From UBA1723 sp045629285 (GTDB lineage Bacteria; Bacteroidota; Bacteroidia; Bacteroidales; Paludibacteraceae): a stretch of 64,000 nucleotides of DNA. Shown piece after piece: positions 53,612 through 63,002 of the stretch. A model generated the notes under the pieces. That model was given only the letters and a program-made list of their open reading frames with translations. It had not been told where the DNA came from and made no database searches. The stretch covers positions 1 through 64,000 of the forward strand of contig JAZQQY010000026.1 in assembly GCA_045629285.1 (NCBI GenBank). Direction: 5' to 3'. Each line of letters opens with the position of its first letter. Within the stretch, counting starts at the first letter, position 1. Both the position numbers and the translations under genes were made by a program.

Positions 53612-55021
53612 ATGAATAAGCGTAAAGTTTTCTTTCGTGCTGATGCAAGTCAAACAATTGGGCACGGTCATTTTGTACGGTCCCTTGCACTAGCAGATAT
53701 TCTTAAAGAGTATTTTGATTGTATCTTCTTTACTCAGACGCCATCTATTTATCAACAAAAAGAAGTTGAGAAAGTATGCTCAATCGTATGTTTGCCTTCA
53801 GATGATAGCAAATTTGATAAATTTATGGAATATATTACCGGAGAAGAAATAATAGTTCTTGATAATTATTACTACACTTCGGAATATCAAAAAAAGATAA
53901 AAGATAAAGGATGTCTGTTGGTTCACATTGATGACATACATGATCGTCATTTTTATGCTGACTTAATCATTAATCATGGTTATGCCACTCAGGATCAGTA
54001 TGATGTTGAAAAAAATACAAAATTTTGCTTAGGTCCTTCTTATGCTCTTTTGCGCAAACCTTTTTTCGAGAAAACGAATAACACTTCAAGAATAAAAGGC
54101 AAATGGGTGGTGTGTTTTGGAGGTGCCGATCCATACAATCTTACAGAAAAAGCAATAAAAGTTCTTTCTTTGCGGAACGACGTTACGGAAATAAGTGCAA
54201 TTGTAAGTGAAAATCACCCAGCTAAAAGCAATTTGGTATCCAATAGGAATGTGACACTTTTGTCATCGCTTTCAGCTCGTGAAATGGCTTTTCAATTTTT
54301 AAGTGCAGAATATGTTATTTGTTCAGCCAGCACTGTTTGTTATGAAGCACTGGCATGTGGATGCAGTGTATTTGCTGGATTCTATGTAGACAATCAAATA
54401 GATTTCTATGAAGGACTATGTAAAAACAATTTTATAACTCCATTAGGTAATTTATTAGAGTCAGATTTCAACAACCGTCTTTTACATCCCCAAAAGACGG
54501 TTGCCAATATAAATATCCAAAATGCTAGTCATAATCTTCTTGAGGCATTTAGGGCTCTTGAATTTCGTATTGTGAATTATACTGATATGACTGAGGAAGA
54601 AAGCCGCATGGTATGGCAGATTCGTAATCTTCCAGAAATTCGTAAATGTATGACCCAACAAGATCCATTTCCTTTTGAATCTCATTTATCTTTTGTTGAA
54701 TCCCTTAAATGTAATGAAACTAAACTATATTACGCTATTTTTATTGGCAATGAATTATTAGGTTCATATGACTTTATAAATATCAAAAATGGAGATTCCG
54801 CAGAACATGGATTATACATAAATCCAACTTTTCATGGGAAAGGTTATGGAAGAACAATTGAGTACATTATGGATGAATATATCAAGTCCAAAGGAATTCG
54901 CCATATACTAGCAGAAGTTCTTAAATGCAATAATATTTCATACAATTATCATTTGAAGGTTGGATATGAAGTATATAAAGAAGATGAAAATTATTATTAT
55001 TTAGAACGATATATACAATGA
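53612..55021 (+). CDS. PseG-PseH fusion: UDP-sugar hydrolase plus N-acetyltransferase
   Basis: Residues ~1-310 are PseG (RADASQTIGHGHFVRSLALA with the active-site His, VCFGGADPYNLTEKA, ICSASTVCYEALACGC), which removes UDP from the diacetamido sugar. Residues ~325-469 are a GNAT acetyltransferase like PseH (MVWQIRNLPEIRKCMTQQDP, HGLYINPTFHGKGYGRTI, HLKVGYEVYKED), which acetylates the 4-amino group first. Usually these are separate genes; here they form one 469-residue frame. The stop overlaps the start of pseI by four bases (ATGA). Confidence 0.92.
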   Translation: MNKRKVFFRADASQTIGHGHFVRSLALADILKEYFDCIFFTQTPSIYQQKEVEKVCSIVCLPSDDSKFDKFMEYITGEEIIVLDNYYYTSEYQKKIKDKGCLLVHIDDIHDRHFYADLIINHGYATQDQYDVEKNTKFCLGPSYALLRKPFFEKTNNTSRIKGKWVVCFGGADPYNLTEKAIKVLSLRNDVTEISAIVSENHPAKSNLVSNRNVTLLSSLSAREMAFQFLSAEYVICSASTVCYEALACGCSVFAGFYVDNQIDFYEGLCKNNFITPLGNLLESDFNNRLLHPQKTVANINIQNASHNLLEAFRALEFRIVNYTDMTEEESRMVWQIRNLPEIRKCMTQQDPFPFESHLSFVESLKCNETKLYYAIFIGNELLGSYDFINIKNGDSAEHGLYINPTFHGKGYGRTIEYIMDEYIKSKGIRHILAEVLKCNNISYNYHLKVGYEVYKEDENYYYLERYIQ

Positions 55022-56037
55022 GTAAAACATTTATCGTTGCTGAGCTATCTGCAAATCATGGACATAATCTAGAAACGGCTTTGGAATCGGTCCGTGCAAT
55101 TGCGAAAACCGGTGTTGATGCTGTTAAAATTCAAACATATACAGCTGATACTATCACTCTCGATTGCGACAAAAAAGATTTTGTAGTTAGCGGAGGTACA
55201 CTTTGGGACAACACTAAACTTTACGATTTATACAAGGAAGCCTACACTCCTTGGGAATGGCATAAAGCTATTTTTGAAGAAGCAAAAAAATGTGGCATAA
55301 TTTGCTTCTCTACTCCATTTGACAATACAGCTGTTGATTTTCTTCAAGAACTCGGAAATCCTATTATAAAAATTGCAAGTTTTGAGATAACAGATATTAA
55401 TCTGATAAGATATGCTGCAACTAAAGGAAAACCTATGGTTATTTCAACAGGTATTGCAACTCTTGAAGACATAGAACTTGCCATACAAGCATGTCATGAT
55501 GTTGGAAATTATAATATAACGCTTCTTCGATGCGTGTCTGCCTATCCTGCACCTTTAGAAAATGTAAATCTTCACACAATGTCAGATATGAAGTCTCGAT
55601 TTGGAGTGAAGATAGGACTTTCAGATCATACTCTTGGTTCTGACGTAGCGATCGCCGCTGTCGCACTTGGTGCAGAGATGATTGAAAAACATTTTATTCT
55701 CGACAAGTCAATTGGTGGTCCAGATTCTGCTTTTTCCATGAACGTAGAAGAATTTAGTTTAATGGTAAAAAGTATTCGCAATGTAGAAAAAGCCATTGGA
55801 GATATCACTTATCCAAATGATCCTTCACAAATTAAAGGACGACAATTCTCACGTTCTCTTTATGTAGCAGAAGATATAAAGAAAGGAGATATAATAACAG
55901 AAAAGAACGTCAAATCTGTTAGGCCAGGTTTTGGTCTGCATCCAAAATACTTAAGAGAAATTATAGGGAAGAATGTCAATACTGATTTAAGTAAAGGAGA
56001 AAGATTTTCTTTGGATTATGTGATCAAAAACAAGTAA
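55018..56037 (+). CDS. pseI: Pseudaminic acid synthase
   Basis: Condenses 2,4-diacetamido-2,4,6-trideoxy-L-altrose with phosphoenolpyruvate to make pseudaminic acid. NeuB-family TIM barrel (VAELSANHGHNLETALESV, ADTITLDCDKKDFVVSGG, IGLSDHTLGSDVAIAAVALG, EKHFILDKSIGGPDSAFS) followed by a C-terminal SAF domain (SLYVAEDIKKGDIITEKNVK). Length 339 is normal. It is translationally coupled to the PseG-PseH gene. Confidence 0.95.
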   Translation: MSKTFIVAELSANHGHNLETALESVRAIAKTGVDAVKIQTYTADTITLDCDKKDFVVSGGTLWDNTKLYDLYKEAYTPWEWHKAIFEEAKKCGIICFSTPFDNTAVDFLQELGNPIIKIASFEITDINLIRYAATKGKPMVISTGIATLEDIELAIQACHDVGNYNITLLRCVSAYPAPLENVNLHTMSDMKSRFGVKIGLSDHTLGSDVAIAAVALGAEMIEKHFILDKSIGGPDSAFSMNVEEFSLMVKSIRNVEKAIGDITYPNDPSQIKGRQFSRSLYVAEDIKKGDIITEKNVKSVRPGFGLHPKYLREIIGKNVNTDLSKGERFSLDYVIKNK

Positions 56038-56114
56038 GGCAAAATAATATATAGATATAGTTTAAGGGTTCAGTGTTTCAAAAAAAATTAAGTAATTTGG
56101 ATTTATAGAATAAA

Positions 56115-57371
56115 ATGATTGCTAAGATAAAAGACTTAAGAAAAAACAAGTCATTGATGAATGGAGCCATGTTTTCATTGTTTTCTTTCGTCAATCGAGG
56201 TTTCAGTTTTTTACTATTGTTGATATTAGCAAACTATATACTACCTTCAGAATATGGATTCTTGAATTTATACTCTACCGTGGTAATGGTGATAGGATTT
56301 TTCACAGCCATGTCTACGGAAGGTTATTTTAGTGTTGCATATTTCAAAGAAAATAATGGTCTTCAAAATACGTTTTCTGGTATATTCTATGTTTCTATAA
56401 CAACAAGTATAATTTTGTCCATTACCATCTTTTGGGGAGGAGATCAAATTGCCAAATTACTTAACTTGCCATTCAACATTTTAATCTTAACTGTACCGAT
56501 CTGCTTCTTAACTGTTTATACAAATATTAATCTAGATTATCTAAGATTAAAAGGAGATGTAAAAAAATACGGACTTTTAAGTTGTGGTAATGCATTATTA
56601 AACTTTGTTGTTTCGATTACATTAGTCAAGTATTGTTTCCTAGGTTGGGAAGGTAGAGTCTATGCACAAACATTATGTTTATTATTCTTTGGAATAATTG
56701 GTTTAGGATTTTTCTTAAGTCATGGATACTTAAAAAGACCCAATTGGCAGTACATCAAAAACATGCTGATTTGGGGACTTCCATTAATTCCACATTTAGC
56801 AACCAATTTTATTCGTCAAGGATGCGATAGGTATATTATAAATGCCTACCACTCCATAGAGGACGTTGGATTATTTAGTTTTGCTCTTAATTTAGTGAAT
56901 ATAATAACTATGGTAGGTTTTGGATTCAACCAATCTAATAGTGTAGACATTTATAAGACATTAGGGGATAATGAAATAAACATAGAAACAAAATTATCAA
57001 TTTTATCAAAGAACCGACAAAGGTTTACGAAATTGTACATCTTATCGTCTTTAATGATAACATTAACATGCTATTTAATTGTTCCATATGCATTGCCGCG
57101 TTATGAGTCAGCAATGAATTATTTTGTCTTGTTGGCAATCTATGGATTTTTGGTATGCATGTATTTGATATATACTAATTATCTTTTCTTCTTCAAAAAA
57201 ACCAAATCAATAATGATAATAACATTGTCATCATCTTTGTTGCATCTTTGTTTATCGTTATTATTGACAAAGTACAGTCTATACTACACTGCTTTATTGT
57301 ATTGTGTAACACAGTTACTAGTAGTTGTTTTAATTAGATGGAAAGGGAAGAAAGAAATAACAAAAATCTAA
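56115..57371 (+). CDS. Polysaccharide flippase (Wzx-like)
   Basis: A 418-residue polytopic membrane protein with about twelve hydrophobic segments, of the MATE/PST (RfbX-like) family: LFSFVNRGFSFLLLLILANY, EYGFLNLYSTVVMVIGF, LRLKGDVKKYG and WGLPLIPHLATNFIRQGCDR. It should flip the undecaprenyl-linked repeat unit to the periplasm. Base composition turns markedly AT-rich from here, unlike the pse genes just before. Confidence 0.88.
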   Translation: MIAKIKDLRKNKSLMNGAMFSLFSFVNRGFSFLLLLILANYILPSEYGFLNLYSTVVMVIGFFTAMSTEGYFSVAYFKENNGLQNTFSGIFYVSITTSIILSITIFWGGDQIAKLLNLPFNILILTVPICFLTVYTNINLDYLRLKGDVKKYGLLSCGNALLNFVVSITLVKYCFLGWEGRVYAQTLCLLFFGIIGLGFFLSHGYLKRPNWQYIKNMLIWGLPLIPHLATNFIRQGCDRYIINAYHSIEDVGLFSFALNLVNIITMVGFGFNQSNSVDIYKTLGDNEINIETKLSILSKNRQRFTKLYILSSLMITLTCYLIVPYALPRYESAMNYFVLLAIYGFLVCMYLIYTNYLFFFKKTKSIMIITLSSSLLHLCLSLLLTKYSLYYTALLYCVTQLLVVVLIRWKGKKEITKI

Positions 57372-57375
57372 AAAA

Positions 57376-58239
57376 ATGAAAAGGATTGTTAAAAATGTGA
57401 TACTTTTTCTTTGTGACATATTGAAACTATCAATTCCTTTATGGTATCAATTAAAATTACAAAAATTCAGATCGTTAAAATACGAAGAAAAGAATAATCC
57501 ATTATTAATCTTAGGAAATGGACCATCCTTAAATAAAATAAAAGAACATATCAAAGACAGAACCTCTGTTGATTTATGTTGCGTGAATTTTAGTTTATTG
57601 ACTGATATTTTCTATGAATTGAAGCCTGATGTACTAGTGTTCGCAGATCCATGCTTTTTTGGTAAAGTTGCAGATCCTCAACTTAAAAAGAAAGTAGAGG
57701 ACGTTTATAATGCTATTTCGACAAAAATCAATTGGTCAATTAGTATTTTTGTACCTTGGGGTGTACCAAATTCGTTTTCAAAAATTTGCGATTCAAATAG
57801 TAACGTTAGGGTGTTTTTTTATACAACATGTGATTGGAAAGTCTCAACAAAATGGTCAAAAAAGATACGACTTATTCTATATAAAAAAGCACTATTATCT
57901 CCTAGTGTTCAAAATGTTGTTGTTGGTGCGATCTATAATGCTATTAACAGAGGATATAAAAACATATATCTATATGGCGTTGAACATTCATGGCTGAAAT
58001 ATACATATATAAATGACAATAATGAAAATTGTTTAGTAGATGAGCATTATTATGGAAATACCGAGCGTGTGTGGAAACATGCAGATGGTACGCCAATTCC
58101 ACTACATGAGTTGTTGTCAATGTTAGCTAATACATTTAGGTCTTATTTTGAATTAAAGGAATATGCTGATTATTTGGGCGATGTTCGAATAATCAACAAA
58201 ACTCCAGGTTCTTTTATCGATGCATTTGATCGTGAATAG
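57376..58239 (+). CDS. DUF115/GT42-like protein, possible pseudaminyltransferase
   Basis: The N-terminal part has LLILGNGPSLNKIKEHI, the nucleotide-binding motif shared by the DUF115/Maf-type family and by bacterial sialyltransferases of GT42; later SVQNVVVGAIYNAINRGYKN and IYLYGVEHSW match the same architecture. Both families use CMP-nonulosonates or related donors. In a locus that makes CMP-pseudaminic acid, this is my candidate for the Pse transferase, but that is inference. It lies 4 bases after the flippase gene, 287 residues long. Confidence 0.6.
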   Translation: MKRIVKNVILFLCDILKLSIPLWYQLKLQKFRSLKYEEKNNPLLILGNGPSLNKIKEHIKDRTSVDLCCVNFSLLTDIFYELKPDVLVFADPCFFGKVADPQLKKKVEDVYNAISTKINWSISIFVPWGVPNSFSKICDSNSNVRVFFYTTCDWKVSTKWSKKIRLILYKKALLSPSVQNVVVGAIYNAINRGYKNIYLYGVEHSWLKYTYINDNNENCLVDEHYYGNTERVWKHADGTPIPLHELLSMLANTFRSYFELKEYADYLGDVRIINKTPGSFIDAFDRE

Positions 58240-58303
58240 TAATGTTAATTTTTTTGTACATTAACAAAAAATCCATTACTTAAATTAGATATCATCTTAA
58301 AAA

Positions 58304-58987
58304 ATGATTATACGATTCATAAAATCTTTGGTTTCGAAATTACGATTCAGAGGAAGATGTGTAATTGGCTTAATGACAATCGTCACCAAAGATTCTGAAT
58401 TTGAAGGAATGTGCCAGATATATAAAAATTCATTTTTCCATGGAAAAATGGGAATGGGTAGTTATATTTCAGAAGAATGTGTTTTGTCCGCCAATATAGG
58501 AAGATTCACAAGTATTGCAAATTCCGTTACTTGTAATCCAGGTCATCATCCATATAAGGAACCATTTGTCTCTTCATCACCATGTTTTTTTTCATTAAAT
58601 AAAAAAAAAGATCAGTGTGGATCTACTTTTGCAACTGAACAATTATTTAATGATGTCAAATTAATTGATGAGAAAAAGAGTATAGCGATAGAGATTGGAA
58701 ATGATGTTTGGATTGGAGAACGTGTATTTCTAGTTGGGGGAATTCATATTGGAGATGGTGCTATGATTTTAGCTGGTGCTGTTGTGACGAAAGATGTTCC
58801 TCCTTATGCTATAGTTGGTGGAGTTCCAGCAAAAATTATCAATTATAGATACGATGAAGATACTATTGATTTCCTATTAAAAACAAAATGGTGGAACAAT
58901 TCAACAGAATGGTTTCAAAAAAATTGGAAATTGTTGTCAAATATGGAAGACTTCAAGAAATATTTTTGTGATCGATATGAATTCTAA
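58304..58987 (+). CDS. Hexapeptide acyltransferase (CatB/Xat-like)
   Basis: A 227-residue left-handed beta-helix acetyltransferase: MGSYISEECVLSANIGRFTS, CNPGHHPYKEPFVSSSPCFF with the active-site His, IGNDVWIGERVFLVGGIHIG and GAVVTKDVPPYAIVGGVPAK. Such enzymes O-acetylate sugars in surface polysaccharides. The final 11 bases overlap the next gene. The N-terminus is longer and more basic than in chloramphenicol acetyltransferases. Confidence 0.85.
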   Translation: MIIRFIKSLVSKLRFRGRCVIGLMTIVTKDSEFEGMCQIYKNSFFHGKMGMGSYISEECVLSANIGRFTSIANSVTCNPGHHPYKEPFVSSSPCFFSLNKKKDQCGSTFATEQLFNDVKLIDEKKSIAIEIGNDVWIGERVFLVGGIHIGDGAMILAGAVVTKDVPPYAIVGGVPAKIINYRYDEDTIDFLLKTKWWNNSTEWFQKNWKLLSNMEDFKKYFCDRYEF

Positions 58988-59702
58988 AGTAACCATAATA
59001 ACCATTTGTTATAATGCTGAAAAAGCAATAGAGAGAACAATTCTTTCGGTGTTGAATCAAAAATACGATAATATAGAGTATATTATCATTGATGGTGCAT
59101 CAAAGGACTCTACAATGGAGATTGTTGATCGATATCGAGACAAAATTAAAAAAATAATATCAGAACCAGACAAAGGAATTTATAATGCCATGAATAAAGG
59201 TCTAAAAATGGCAACAGGAGAGTGGATAAATTTTATGAACGCTGGTGATGAATTTTATGATGAAAATGTTTTAAGATCATTGTTTGCAAATAAGACATAT
59301 CAAGATTCAACAAAAGTATTGTATGGTAAGGTTATGTTATGTGGTGAACATGAATGCCATGAAGGAGAAATCTTTGATTTGTCTTTAATGACAAGATTTA
59401 TGCCTTTTTGTCACCAATCTTCATTTGTAAGAAATAATGATCTACAATTTAACGAGAAATATCGTGTAGGTGCTGATTATGAGATGTTTTACAAAATATA
59501 TATGGAGAATGGTCCTTCTGTATTCTCTTATTGTGATAGAATAATTGCATCTTATGAATGTGAGGAAGGCGTCTCTATAGTTAATCTTAAACAATGTAGG
59601 AAGGAATGGCTTGATATTCGTTCTGGGCATAAAGATCTGAGATGGTATTTTGACTATTTTAAATATTTTGTCAAATTTGAAGTTTTGAGATTAAAAAAAT
59701 GA
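58977..59702 (+). CDS. Glycosyltransferase family 2
   Basis: GT-A fold with VTIITICYNAEKAIERTILS, EYIIIDGASKDSTMEIVDRY and SEPDKGIYNAMNKGLKMATG, the standard inverting GT2 N-terminus; a YRVGADYEMFYKI block follows. Product 241 residues. ATG at 58977 is preferred over GTG 58968; it overlaps the previous gene by 11 bases, a sign of translational coupling. The donor cannot be predicted. Confidence 0.9.
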   Translation: MNSKVTIITICYNAEKAIERTILSVLNQKYDNIEYIIIDGASKDSTMEIVDRYRDKIKKIISEPDKGIYNAMNKGLKMATGEWINFMNAGDEFYDENVLRSLFANKTYQDSTKVLYGKVMLCGEHECHEGEIFDLSLMTRFMPFCHQSSFVRNNDLQFNEKYRVGADYEMFYKIYMENGPSVFSYCDRIIASYECEEGVSIVNLKQCRKEWLDIRSGHKDLRWYFDYFKYFVKFEVLRLKK

Positions 59703-60808
59703 AGATATTAGAACTTACAGGTGAACCAATCGGCTCTGGTGGCCAGGAGATGTTTATTATCAATGTGTTGAGGAATATAAACTTGACAGATATGACAATA
59801 GATTGGTTGACTCCTTATTTCTGTGAAAATGAATTATACAAGAAAGACGTAGAAGAAAAGGGAGGAAATGTTTATGCACTGAACCTTCCTTTTAATCCAG
59901 GTCAGAGTCGATTTAATCTCTATTCTCCAGTTCTAAAGTTTTTGAAGGAAAATAAGTATGATGTAGTTCATATACATTCTGGTAGTATTTCTGTTCTGGC
60001 AATATGTTCTTTTGCTTGTCGAATAGCGGGTGTTAAGAATATAGTTGTACATTCTCATTCAACTGGAACTAAAAAAGATATCAAGTATAGAGTATTAAAG
60101 GCATTGATGTCTATTCCATTAAGGTTTTGTCCAACATCTTATTGTGCATGTAGTGTAGAAGCAGGTCTGTGGAAATTTCCTGAAGATATAGTTTCCTCCA
60201 AAATGCACGTTGTGAACAATGGCATTGATCTCTCAAAATTTCGATATGATGGAGAGATTCGTAAAAAAATACGTCAACAATTTACTATAGACGATAATAC
60301 GATTGTATTAGGTCATGTTGGACGTTTCTCTCACCAGAAAAATCAGGAATTCTTAATAGAAATCCAACGTCGCTTAAAGGCTCAGAATGTAAGGTCAAAA
60401 GTAATGTTTGTAGGTACAGGAGAGCAGTTGTATGACAATAAGAAAATGGTAAAAGAACTTGATCTTGAGGATGACGTTATATATGTGGGTGTCGTTCCCG
60501 ACGTATATAATTATCTACAGGCTATGGATGTTTTTGTTTTCCCTTCAAGATGGGAAGGTTTAGGAATGGTTGCAGTAGAGGCTCAGGCTATAGGGTTGCC
60601 TGTTATAGCATCTACATTTGTGCCAAGTGTAGTTAATCTAACTGAAAATGTAAAATTTTGTGATATTGATAATCCAGAAAAATGGGTTGATAATATTATA
60701 CAAGTAAGCAAGTCTCGACATCTAAATGCACATGAAATAATAAGACAAAAAGGATATGATATAGTAGATACTGCTCGATTTGTAAAAGATTTATATTGTA
60801 TGAGATGA
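59699..60808 (+). CDS. Glycosyltransferase family 4 (GT-B)
   Basis: A retaining GT-B glycosyltransferase: N-terminal GSGGQEMFIINVL donor-side motif and HIHSGS, C-terminal GHVGRFSHQKNQEFLIEI and the E-x7-E motif in PSRWEGLGMVAVEAQAIGLP. Length 369 is normal. It overlaps the preceding GT2 gene by four bases (ATGA). Acceptor and donor are unknown. Confidence 0.92.
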   Translation: MKILELTGEPIGSGGQEMFIINVLRNINLTDMTIDWLTPYFCENELYKKDVEEKGGNVYALNLPFNPGQSRFNLYSPVLKFLKENKYDVVHIHSGSISVLAICSFACRIAGVKNIVVHSHSTGTKKDIKYRVLKALMSIPLRFCPTSYCACSVEAGLWKFPEDIVSSKMHVVNNGIDLSKFRYDGEIRKKIRQQFTIDDNTIVLGHVGRFSHQKNQEFLIEIQRRLKAQNVRSKVMFVGTGEQLYDNKKMVKELDLEDDVIYVGVVPDVYNYLQAMDVFVFPSRWEGLGMVAVEAQAIGLPVIASTFVPSVVNLTENVKFCDIDNPEKWVDNIIQVSKSRHLNAHEIIRQKGYDIVDTARFVKDLYCMR

Positions 60809-60875
60809 TCATATAAACATTGAGCGTTTACGTAGTATGAATTATTTAATTTTTGTTAATGACTAAGATAGATTG

Positions 60876-62120
60876 ATGAATTTATTAAAACAGAATAATT
60901 TTAATTTTGAAAATACGTTAGATTATTTCTTGGCATTTTTTTTAGTATTAAATAATCAATCTGTATACCAAAATTCTGTACAACCAAGTTATCATATTTA
61001 TGAATTAACTTTGTTGTTCCTTATTGTTTCTGTAGTATATAGAATCAATAAATATGGAATTGTTAGAGAAAAATATAAAATTATTTCAGAATGGGCTTTT
61101 GTATATTATATGTATTTGACAATCTTTGTTGTGATTTCTGTCAGTACAGATACATTTGTCCAATTTTTAAGCAGATATTTGTTTTTGCCTTTGGTGTGGA
61201 TATTTTTTTCTGTTGAAATGCCATACATTAAAAAAATTGATGTGTTCAGAAAATTTGTCCAAATAATGGTGGCAGTGTCTGTTATTTCGCTTTTTTTTTG
61301 GATTTTTGGATCAATGCTTAATATTGTAAGCCCTAGTGGAACTGCTAATTTCAAATGGGGAAATATATCTACTGTATCGTCATATTTTAACTTGTATTTT
61401 GAAACTCAATATATAGATTGGATACCAGTAGAACTATTACGAAGGAATACAGGAATATTTGTTGAAGGTCCAATGATGAATCTGACACTTGTGTTCTCAT
61501 TGTTGTTTATATATTATTTTGATTCTATTTGGCATATTTCTAAATGGAAAAAAATTGTTTTGAGTTTAGCCATATTATCTACTTTTTCTGTGTTAGGGTA
61601 TGCTGTTCTTTTCTTATATTTGTGTGTTAATATATATAGAAGCAAATATCGTACTATTTTACTGGCAATTATTCCTATTACTATTTTGGGAATGTTTTAT
61701 GTATGGGAACTTAAACAACAAACAGGATCTTATAATTTAAGAGAAGATGATTATACTATAGGAATAAAAACTTGGTTACAATCTCCAATATTTGGATTTG
61801 GATATAATAATATGAAGGCAATTATTTCTAATATGGATAGTTCCAGATGTGAAGGGTTCAGTAATTCAATTTTTACTGTACTTTCACAAGGAGGGATTTA
61901 TTTTGCTTCGCTTTTTATAATTCCAATTTTGAGAGGTATATTTACTTTTGAACACAAGAGAATGGTAGTTTCTTTAATATATTTTGTGTTGTTTACTTCT
62001 GTTATTTTTCATACAGCATATATTAATTTTTTTATTTTTTGTTTAATGTCTCCATATTTTGTTCCATCTCCTTTGAAAATTAAAAATCGTATTATTGAAA
62101 AATGGAAAATAAGACTTTGA
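60876..62120 (+). CDS. O-antigen/capsule polymerase-like (Wzy) membrane protein
   Basis: A 414-residue protein with about ten to twelve hydrophobic segments and a large hydrophilic loop between residues ~145 and 205, typical of Wzy polymerases; GVGTWLQSPIFGFG-like context appears as KTWLQSPIFGFGYNN, a motif of the WaaL/Wzy group. It should join flipped repeat units in the periplasm. ATG at 60876 is used rather than the TTG one codon earlier. Its 3' end overlaps the next gene by 19 bases. Confidence 0.82.
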   Translation: MNLLKQNNFNFENTLDYFLAFFLVLNNQSVYQNSVQPSYHIYELTLLFLIVSVVYRINKYGIVREKYKIISEWAFVYYMYLTIFVVISVSTDTFVQFLSRYLFLPLVWIFFSVEMPYIKKIDVFRKFVQIMVAVSVISLFFWIFGSMLNIVSPSGTANFKWGNISTVSSYFNLYFETQYIDWIPVELLRRNTGIFVEGPMMNLTLVFSLLFIYYFDSIWHISKWKKIVLSLAILSTFSVLGYAVLFLYLCVNIYRSKYRTILLAIIPITILGMFYVWELKQQTGSYNLREDDYTIGIKTWLQSPIFGFGYNNMKAIISNMDSSRCEGFSNSIFTVLSQGGIYFASLFIIPILRGIFTFEHKRMVVSLIYFVLFTSVIFHTAYINFFIFCLMSPYFVPSPLKIKNRIIEKWKIRL

Positions 62121-62995
62121 TATTAATAGTAACATTTAATAGACTCAATGATTTGAAAATATGTATTGAGTCTTTAAAATGTCAGACATATAAAAATTTT
62201 GACATTCTTGTAGTTAATAATGGTTCGAGTGATGGAACAAAAGAATGGTTAGATTGTCAGACCGACATTATTTCTATCCATCAACCGAATACTGGAGGAG
62301 CAGGAGGATTTTATACAGGAATGAAATATATGTATGATAATGGATATGGTTGGTTGTTGATGATGGACGATGACGGAATACCAGATAAAGATGAGTTAAA
62401 AAATTTGATTGAGAACTATGATGAGGCAAAATCATTAAATTCTGGAAAAGATTGTATCGTAAATGCATTGGTTGTAAACAAAGATGTTCCGGAAGAACTA
62501 GCTTTTAATTGGGGCGTCAATTCTAGTCGTTCTTTGTTAACTAAAGATTATCCTTCTGATTATATTTTTGACGGTATTCATCCTTTCAATGGAACTTTAA
62601 TTAAACGTTCTATTATAGAAAAGAATGGTTTTATAAAAAAAGAAATGTTTATTTGGGGAGACGAGGAGGAATATATGGCAAGAACAAAAGCAAATGGGTT
62701 CGGAACGATGACCATTTGCTCTGCGATTCACCGTCATCCAAAAGAGAAAGGAGTTAAGGGATATTTACTCCCTTGGTCAAAGAAACTATATGTATTAGTT
62801 AAACCCCAAAAAATGTCTCATATCTTTTATAGAAATAAAGGATATATATATTCACATTTTGATGAAAAACGTCATTTGTTATGGAAATTTTTTATTTGTC
62901 ATTTTTTCTATAACTTTACACACTTTAGATTTGCTGAATTATGTAAACTAGTTACGTATTATCGTAAAGGAAAAAATGGTGACTTTAATGTGTAA
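62102..62995 (+). CDS. GT2 glycosyltransferase, GlfT-like (possible galactofuranosyltransferase)
   Basis: GT-A fold starting LILIVTFNRLNDLKICIESL, with VVNNGSSDGTKEWL, NTGGAGGFYTGMKYM and the metal-binding MDDDG. FIWGDEEEYMARTKANGFGT resembles the GlfT2/rhamnosyltransferase subgroup. The UDP-galactopyranose mutase gene starts 7 bases downstream, so UDP-galactofuranose is a likely donor; that is inference from context. Length 297. Confidence 0.85.
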   Translation: MENKTLILIVTFNRLNDLKICIESLKCQTYKNFDILVVNNGSSDGTKEWLDCQTDIISIHQPNTGGAGGFYTGMKYMYDNGYGWLLMMDDDGIPDKDELKNLIENYDEAKSLNSGKDCIVNALVVNKDVPEELAFNWGVNSSRSLLTKDYPSDYIFDGIHPFNGTLIKRSIIEKNGFIKKEMFIWGDEEEYMARTKANGFGTMTICSAIHRHPKEKGVKGYLLPWSKKLYVLVKPQKMSHIFYRNKGYIYSHFDEKRHLLWKFFICHFFYNFTHFRFAELCKLVTYYRKGKNGDFNV

Positions 62996-63002
62996 AAAAC
63001 AT

